DNA from: CAYVQE01 sp964633205
Lineage (GTDB): Bacteria > Myxococcota > B64-G9
Assembly: GCA_964633205.1 (NCBI GenBank)
Contig: CAZWFN010000111.1
Location: 1 to 21,432 of the forward strand
Direction: 5' to 3'
DNA length: 21,432 nucleotides
Below are positions 16,661 to 21,432 of the stretch, in pieces. A model generated the notes under the pieces. The model was given only the letters and a program-made list of their open reading frames with translations. It was not told the DNA's origin and searched no databases. A program made the position numbers and the translations under genes. Numbering within the stretch: the first letter of the stretch is position 1; every line of letters starts with the position of its first letter.

Positions 16661-17542
16661 TCAACGCACCATCCTCGCCGCACGGCGCTTGAAGAACAAC
16701 AGCAGCGGCCGGATGTAGTCGCCCGCGGTGAACAGCTCCACCGAGTCGATCTTGAACCGCTTGAACAGCCGCCGCTGCTCTTCCCACTCCTGCTCGACCC
16801 GTTGGCGGAACTCGCGCCGGGCCCGGCGCGAGCTGGTGTCGAACAGCATCATCTCGCCGGTCTCGGCATCCTCGAACGCGGCCAGACCCAGGTCCGGCAG
16901 CTCGCGCTCCATCGGATCGCGCAGCACCAGCGGCACCAGGTCGTGGCGCCGGTGGGCCACCTTCAGCGCCGACTCGTAGCCGGCGGTGTGGAAATCCGAG
17001 ATCAAGAAGGCCACGCTCTGGCGCTTGGTCACCCGCGACAGAAACTCCAGCGCGGCGCCGATGTCGGTGCCGCGGGAGCGCGGCTGGAAGCCGAGCACCT
17101 CGCTGATGACCCGCAGCACGTGCTTGGAGCCCTTCTTGGGCGGCACGAAACGCTCGACTCGATCGGTGAAGATGACCAGCCCGACGCGGTCGTTGTTCTT
17201 GATGGCCGAGAAGGCCAGCAACCCGGTGATCTCGGCGGCCAGCTCGGACTTGAACCGGCTGCGGGTGCCGAAGTCCTGCGAGCCCGAAGCGTCGACCAGC
17301 AGCATCACCGTCAGCTCGCGCTCCTCGATGAACTGCTTGACGTAGAGGTCGTTCATGCGGGCGGTGACGTTCCAGTCGATCACCCGGATGTCGTCGCCCG
17401 GCTGGTAGGGCCGCACCTCGTCGAAGGCCATGCCGCGGCCCTTGAACACGGAGTGGTACTGGCCGGCCAGCACGTCGTTGACGGTGCGGTTGGTCGTGAT
17501 CTCGATCTTGCGAATCTTCCGGATCAGCTCGCGGGTGAGCAT
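16661..17542 (-). CDS. DUF58 family protein of the Bat operon
   Basis: A 293-residue cytoplasmic DUF58 protein. The family signature RPYQPGDDIRVIDWNVTARM is at residues 44-63. A VWA-like fold follows with an intact DxSxS site, DASGS (Asp84, Ser86, Ser88), then RVGLVIFTD and FLISDF. The N-terminus (MLTRELIRKIRKIEI) also fits the family. DUF58 proteins almost always sit next to a MoxR ATPase gene, as here, and are thought to be adaptor or substrate proteins of it. The ATG at 17542 has GGGAG six bases upstream. It ends 14 bases before the next start. The length is normal. Biochemical role in the family remains poorly defined. Confidence 0.93.
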   Translation of the reverse strand: MLTRELIRKIRKIEITTNRTVNDVLAGQYHSVFKGRGMAFDEVRPYQPGDDIRVIDWNVTARMNDLYVKQFIEERELTVMLLVDASGSQDFGTRSRFKSELAAEITGLLAFSAIKNNDRVGLVIFTDRVERFVPPKKGSKHVLRVISEVLGFQPRSRGTDIGAALEFLSRVTKRQSVAFLISDFHTAGYESALKVAHRRHDLVPLVLRDPMERELPDLGLAAFEDAETGEMMLFDTSSRRARREFRQRVEQEWEEQRRLFKRFKIDSVELFTAGDYIRPLLLFFKRRAARMVR

Positions 17543-17582
17543 GTGCTGCTCCCGGGCGCCGGAGCCGTCTCGCACCCGCCCC

Positions 17583-18572
<990 letters not shown>

Positions 18573-18626
18573 GGCTCCTCCCGTGCTCGCCCGGGCCATA
18601 CCACGGCCGGCCACGCCCGTACAACG

Positions 18627-18654
18627 ATTATCAGCGGCCGCCTATTCCAACCAA
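18627..18654 (-). promoter_or_regulatory. Candidate promoter of the Bat operon
   Basis: On the minus strand, TTGGTT (18654-18649) is followed after 16 bases by GATAAT (18632-18627), a five-of-six -10 box. Transcription would start near 18620, about 48 bases before the moxR ATG. The -35 box is weak (three of six), so an activator or another sigma factor may be involved. It touches the left arm of the 18652-18668 palindrome. Confidence 0.42.
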
Positions 18655-18668
18655 CCAGCGCCTGGTTG
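18652..18668. promoter_or_regulatory. Palindrome between divergent promoters (possible operator)
   Basis: CAACCAGCGCCTGGTTG is a perfect 7-bp inverted repeat around CGC. It overlaps the first bases of the plus-strand -35 box (TTGACA at 18666) and abuts the minus-strand -35 box. That position suits a dimeric regulator acting on both operons. No regulator gene is nearby, so this is inferred from symmetry and position alone. Confidence 0.4.
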
Positions 18669-18694
18669 ACAACCACGGCCGCTTTGGCTATTGG
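18666..18694 (+). promoter_or_regulatory. Candidate promoter of the small-protein/DUF1844/HtrA-like operon
   Basis: A perfect -35 TTGACA (18666-18671) is followed after 17 bases by TATTGG (18689-18694), which keeps only the leading TAT of the -10 consensus. Transcription would start near 18701, about 47 bases before the ATG at 18748. Confidence 0.42.
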
Positions 18695-18747
18695 ACAGAT
18701 CAGCCGCGCCGAACGCCGGCCGGCCCCCTTAGCGCAGGAGGAAGCCG

Positions 18748-18951
18748 ATGCCGATCCGAGGTGAGATGCTGTACGACAGGAGGATCGTGGACCGCAACAT
18801 CCGCCGGGGCCTCATCTCCCGCAAGGACTACCAGCAGCACTTGGAGGATCTCCACGACCTGCAGCAGGAAGCGGTCGAGGTCGAGGCCACCATCCGGCAC
18901 ATCGCGCACGCGATTCCCTACGCCCCGCAAACCGACGAGGACGAGCTTTGA
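18748..18951 (+). CDS. Small charged protein, unknown function
   Basis: A 67-residue protein, soluble and highly charged, with no signal peptide. Residues about 9-55 look helical and are rich in Arg, Glu, Asp, His and Gln (IVDRNIRRGLISRKDYQQHL, then EDLHDLQQEAVEVEATIRHI), with an acidic end (QTDEDEL). The ATG at 18748 has a strong GGAGGAAG upstream. Its stop overlaps the TTG start of the DUF1844 gene (TTGA), so the two are co-translated. Good translation signals and the tight operon support a real gene; I do not recognise its family. Confidence 0.75.
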   Translation: MPIRGEMLYDRRIVDRNIRRGLISRKDYQQHLEDLHDLQQEAVEVEATIRHIAHAIPYAPQTDEDEL

Positions 18952-19229
18952 GCCCGGGGGGCGAGCAACCGGCCACCATCGATTTCACGGCCTTCATCCT
19001 GTCGCTGTCCCAGGCCGCGCTGCAGCAGCTGGGCCAGGCCGAGCCCGGGCCCGATCAGACCGAGCCGGCCGTCAACCTGGCGCTGGCCCAGCAGACCATC
19101 GACATCCTGGCCATGCTGCATACCAAGACCGCGGGCAACCGCAGCGAGCAGGAGGACAAGCTGCTCGGCAACATCCTGTACGACCTGCGCATGCGCTACG
19201 TGGAGGCCTCGCGCGGGGCCGGGCAGTGA
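18948..19229 (+). CDS. DUF1844 family protein
   Basis: A 93-residue protein matching the DUF1844 pattern: FTAFILSLSQAALQQLGQAE, then NLALAQQTIDILAMLHTKTA, GNRSEQEDKLLGNILYDLRM and RYVEA. The family is common in deltaproteobacteria, Acidobacteria and related groups; function is unknown. It is probably a small cytoplasmic helical protein. The start is a rare TTG at 18948 overlapping the previous stop by three bases. Its stop overlaps the GTG of the HtrA-like gene (GTGA). The three genes therefore form one translationally coupled unit. Confidence 0.88.
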   Translation: MSPGGEQPATIDFTAFILSLSQAALQQLGQAEPGPDQTEPAVNLALAQQTIDILAMLHTKTAGNRSEQEDKLLGNILYDLRMRYVEASRGAGQ

Positions 19230-20440
19230 AGCCGGCGGCAGCGCGATCCCCCACCAGCCGCAGGGCGGTCTATCGGGCGGTCCTGAATCCGAATGCCTGG
19301 GCGGCGGCGGTCGCAGCCCTGGGGCTGCTGCTGCTGCCCGGCTGCCAGCGGTCAGACCCCGACCACTCCGAACAATCCGATCAATCCGTCCACTCCGACC
19401 AATCCGGCCACAACGGCGCCCGCAGCGCCGTTGTGGCCGGCGGCGGCGACGCCGCTCCGGCGCCGGTGACCATGCCGCCACCAGCCGGCGCCGAGTTGCC
19501 CGACTTCGCCGGTCTGTTCGAGCGGGCCAGCCCCTCGGTGGTCAACATCGCCGCCGCCCAGGCCCTGCCCATCCCGGACGAGGTGCTGCCGCGGCGCGAC
19601 CGGCGCGTCTGGCAGGCGCTGGCCCGCAGCCTGGGCTCCGGCTTCGCCCTGGGCGAGCGCGGCCACCTGGTCACCTGCTCCAGCGTCATCGAGGACGCCG
19701 CCGCCATCGAGGTCACCCTGGCCGACGGCCGGCAGCTGCGCGCCGAGCTGGTGGCCAGCGACCCGCTGACCGACCTGGCGGTGCTGGCGGTGCCCGCCGA
19801 GCAGGCCCCGCCGCCGCTGCCGCTGGCCCCGGCCGGCGCGCTGCGCGCCGGCGACTGGGTGGCCGCCTTCGGCTATCCCTTCGGCCTGTCGCACTCCATC
19901 TCGGCCGGCATCGTCAGCACCGTGCGTCCGGCGGCCGAGCTGGGCTCCAAGCTGGGCCTGATCCTGAGCGACGCGGCCATCAACCCCGGCTGCAACGGCG
20001 GGCCGCTGCTCGACAGCGCCGGCCGGGTGGTGGGCATCAACCTGGTATCGGGCCAGGGCCGCAGCGGCGGGCTGGGCCTGGCCATCCCGATCCACGACGC
20101 GCTGCCGGTGCTCGAGGTGCTCGAGCGCGGCCGGCGGCCGGCCAAGGCCTGGCTGGGCCTGGGCGTGCAGCACGTCGACGCCGACCTGGCCCGGGCCTTC
20201 GGCCTGGAGCACGCCCGCGGCGCACTGGTCTCGCGCCTGGTGCCCGACGGCCCGGCCGCCCGCGCCGGGCTCGAGAAGGGCGACGTGGTGGTGGGCTTCG
20301 CCGGCCGCCCGGTGGCCGACCCCCAGGGCTTGATCAGCGCCGTGCAGCAGGCCCCGCTGGACCGACCGCTGCCCATCCGGGTGCTGCGCGACGGCGATCC
20401 CCGCCAGCTGCGCATCCGGCCCCAGCCCCGCCCCCGCTAA
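19226..20440 (+). CDS. HtrA/DegP-like lipoprotein, probable pseudoprotease with PDZ domain
   Basis: A 404-residue protein with HtrA layout: lipobox LPGC (Cys40), a Ser/Asp/Gln/His-rich linker (41-90), a trypsin-like domain (about 95-300) and a PDZ domain (about 305-398). DegP landmarks are clear: ASPSVVNI, GSGFALG, DPLTDLAVLAV, WVAAFGYPFGL, SAGIVSTVRP and AAINPG..GGPLLD. However, the catalytic His motif TNNHV is TCSSV (Ser153 in place of His) and GNSGG is GCNGG (Asn257 in place of Ser). Only the Asp (Asp183) remains. It should not cleave peptides by the usual mechanism. Cys151 and Cys256 are the only cysteines of the mature protein besides Cys40. GTG start at 19226 overlaps the DUF1844 stop. 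It is likely an envelope peptide-binding lipoprotein; this is inferred. Confidence 0.9.
   Translation: MKPAAARSPTSRRAVYRAVLNPNAWAAAVAALGLLLLPGCQRSDPDHSEQSDQSVHSDQSGHNGARSAVVAGGGDAAPAPVTMPPPAGAELPDFAGLFERASPSVVNIAAAQALPIPDEVLPRRDRRVWQALARSLGSGFALGERGHLVTCSSVIEDAAAIEVTLADGRQLRAELVASDPLTDLAVLAVPAEQAPPPLPLAPAGALRAGDWVAAFGYPFGLSHSISAGIVSTVRPAAELGSKLGLILSDAAINPGCNGGPLLDSAGRVVGINLVSGQGRSGGLGLAIPIHDALPVLEVLERGRRPAKAWLGLGVQHVDADLARAFGLEHARGALVSRLVPDGPAARAGLEKGDVVVGFAGRPVADPQGLISAVQQAPLDRPLPIRVLRDGDPRQLRIRPQPRPR
19404..19440. repeat. Perfect 16-bp inverted repeat inside the HtrA-like gene
   Basis: CCGGCCACAACGGCGC (19404-19419) and its exact reverse complement (19425-19440) flank a 5-base loop, CCGCA. 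It lies in the region encoding the low-complexity linker (residues about 60-72), just after a run of related CCGA/CAATCCG units. No T-run follows, so it is not a typical terminator. Confidence 0.9.
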
Positions 20441-20663
20441 GCCAGCAAGGCCCCAATATCCCAATTTAGACAACAAAAATAGAGCCTTGCCCCATTGACA
20501 AGCCCCCCCTGGTGCACACATTGCCCCATGCCCGGGCAAGGCCCGGCGCCCAAGGCCCAGCATCTTCCGAGCGCAGAACGGTTCGGCCTTGGAAACGAAA
20601 CCACGAACCAAGAACCATGAACGAATTTACCACCGATCATTCGCTGAGCCCACGGAGCACCCG
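20441..20663. other. Intergenic region before clpB
   Basis: A 223-base gap of lower GC content. It contains a direct repeat of TTGCCCCAT (20487-20495 and 20521-20529, 34 bases apart) and a small hairpin, CCGGGC-AAG-GCCCGG (20532-20546). A TTGACA (20495-20500) overlaps the end of the first copy. No open frame, CIRCE element or clear sigma-32 promoter is seen. Confidence 0.6.
20495..20522 (+). promoter_or_regulatory. Tentative promoter for clpB
   Basis: TTGACA (20495-20500) is a perfect -35 box, but 16 bases later only CACATT (20517-20522) is available as a -10 box (three of six). Transcription would start near 20529, giving a leader of about 135 bases. clpB is usually heat-inducible, but no standard heat-shock promoter could be matched. 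Confidence 0.3.

Positions 20664-21432
<769 letters not shown>

Noticed and set aside
20441..20663. CIRCE/HrcA operator or classical sigma-32 promoter before clpB
   Set aside because: No TTAGCACTC-type inverted repeat is present, and the CCCCAT elements lack a CTTGAA box at the required 13-15 base distance.

Overview
The window is a very GC-rich, gene-dense bacterial segment from a Gram-negative cell: it has outer-membrane lipoproteins, an OmpA-type peptidoglycan anchor and a BamD-like protein. Several features point by inference to a deltaproteobacterial or Myxococcota-like lineage. These are an FHA-DUF4388 fusion, a DUF1844 protein, TPR-rich envelope proteins, a complete Bat (aerotolerance) operon and many GTG/TTG starts with 1-4 nt stop/start overlaps. 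No rRNA, tRNA, CRISPR array, insertion sequence or phage gene is visible. The last gene (clpB) runs off the right edge.

Layout. Positions 1-5406 are on the plus strand: a perfect edge hairpin, an NAD-dependent SDR/epimerase-like reductase (160-1257), a five-helix membrane protein with an Ala/Glu-rich repeat tail (1365-2114), a promoter, a small lipoprotein (2266-2595), an OmpA lipoprotein with thrombospondin type-3 repeats (2619-3842), and the lipid II flippase murJ (3853-5406). Positions 5354-9344 form a minus-strand envelope operon read from 9344 leftwards: BamD-like lipoprotein, a second lipoprotein, a TPR protein, an FHA-DUF4388 protein and an exported EF-hand protein. The last gene overlaps the 3' end of murJ convergently.

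Positions 9544-18572 form a complete minus-strand Bat operon read from 18572 leftwards: MoxR AAA+ ATPase, DUF58 protein, a BatD-like/DUF4381-like membrane protein, BatA and BatB (VWA domains), BatC (TPR plus an extreme Gln/Asp repeat), BatD, and BatE (TPR + SH3). Start and stop codons overlap at four of the junctions, so translation is probably coupled. MoxR-type ATPases act with VWA-domain partners, and the Bat complex is linked in other bacteria to envelope and oxidative stress tolerance.

A short divergent control region (18573-18747), with promoter-like boxes both ways and a 17-nt palindrome between them, separates the Bat operon from a plus-strand operon: a 67-aa protein, a DUF1844 protein, and an HtrA/DegP-like lipoprotein. 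clpB then begins at 20664 after a 223-bp gap.

The most interesting observation is that the HtrA-like lipoprotein has lost both the catalytic His and the catalytic Ser but keeps the fold motifs and PDZ domain. Its only two cysteines besides the lipidation Cys lie beside the two lost residues. It therefore looks like a pseudoprotease that may carry a disulfide at the old active site. All assignments come from reading the sequence and known family motifs; no database search was run.
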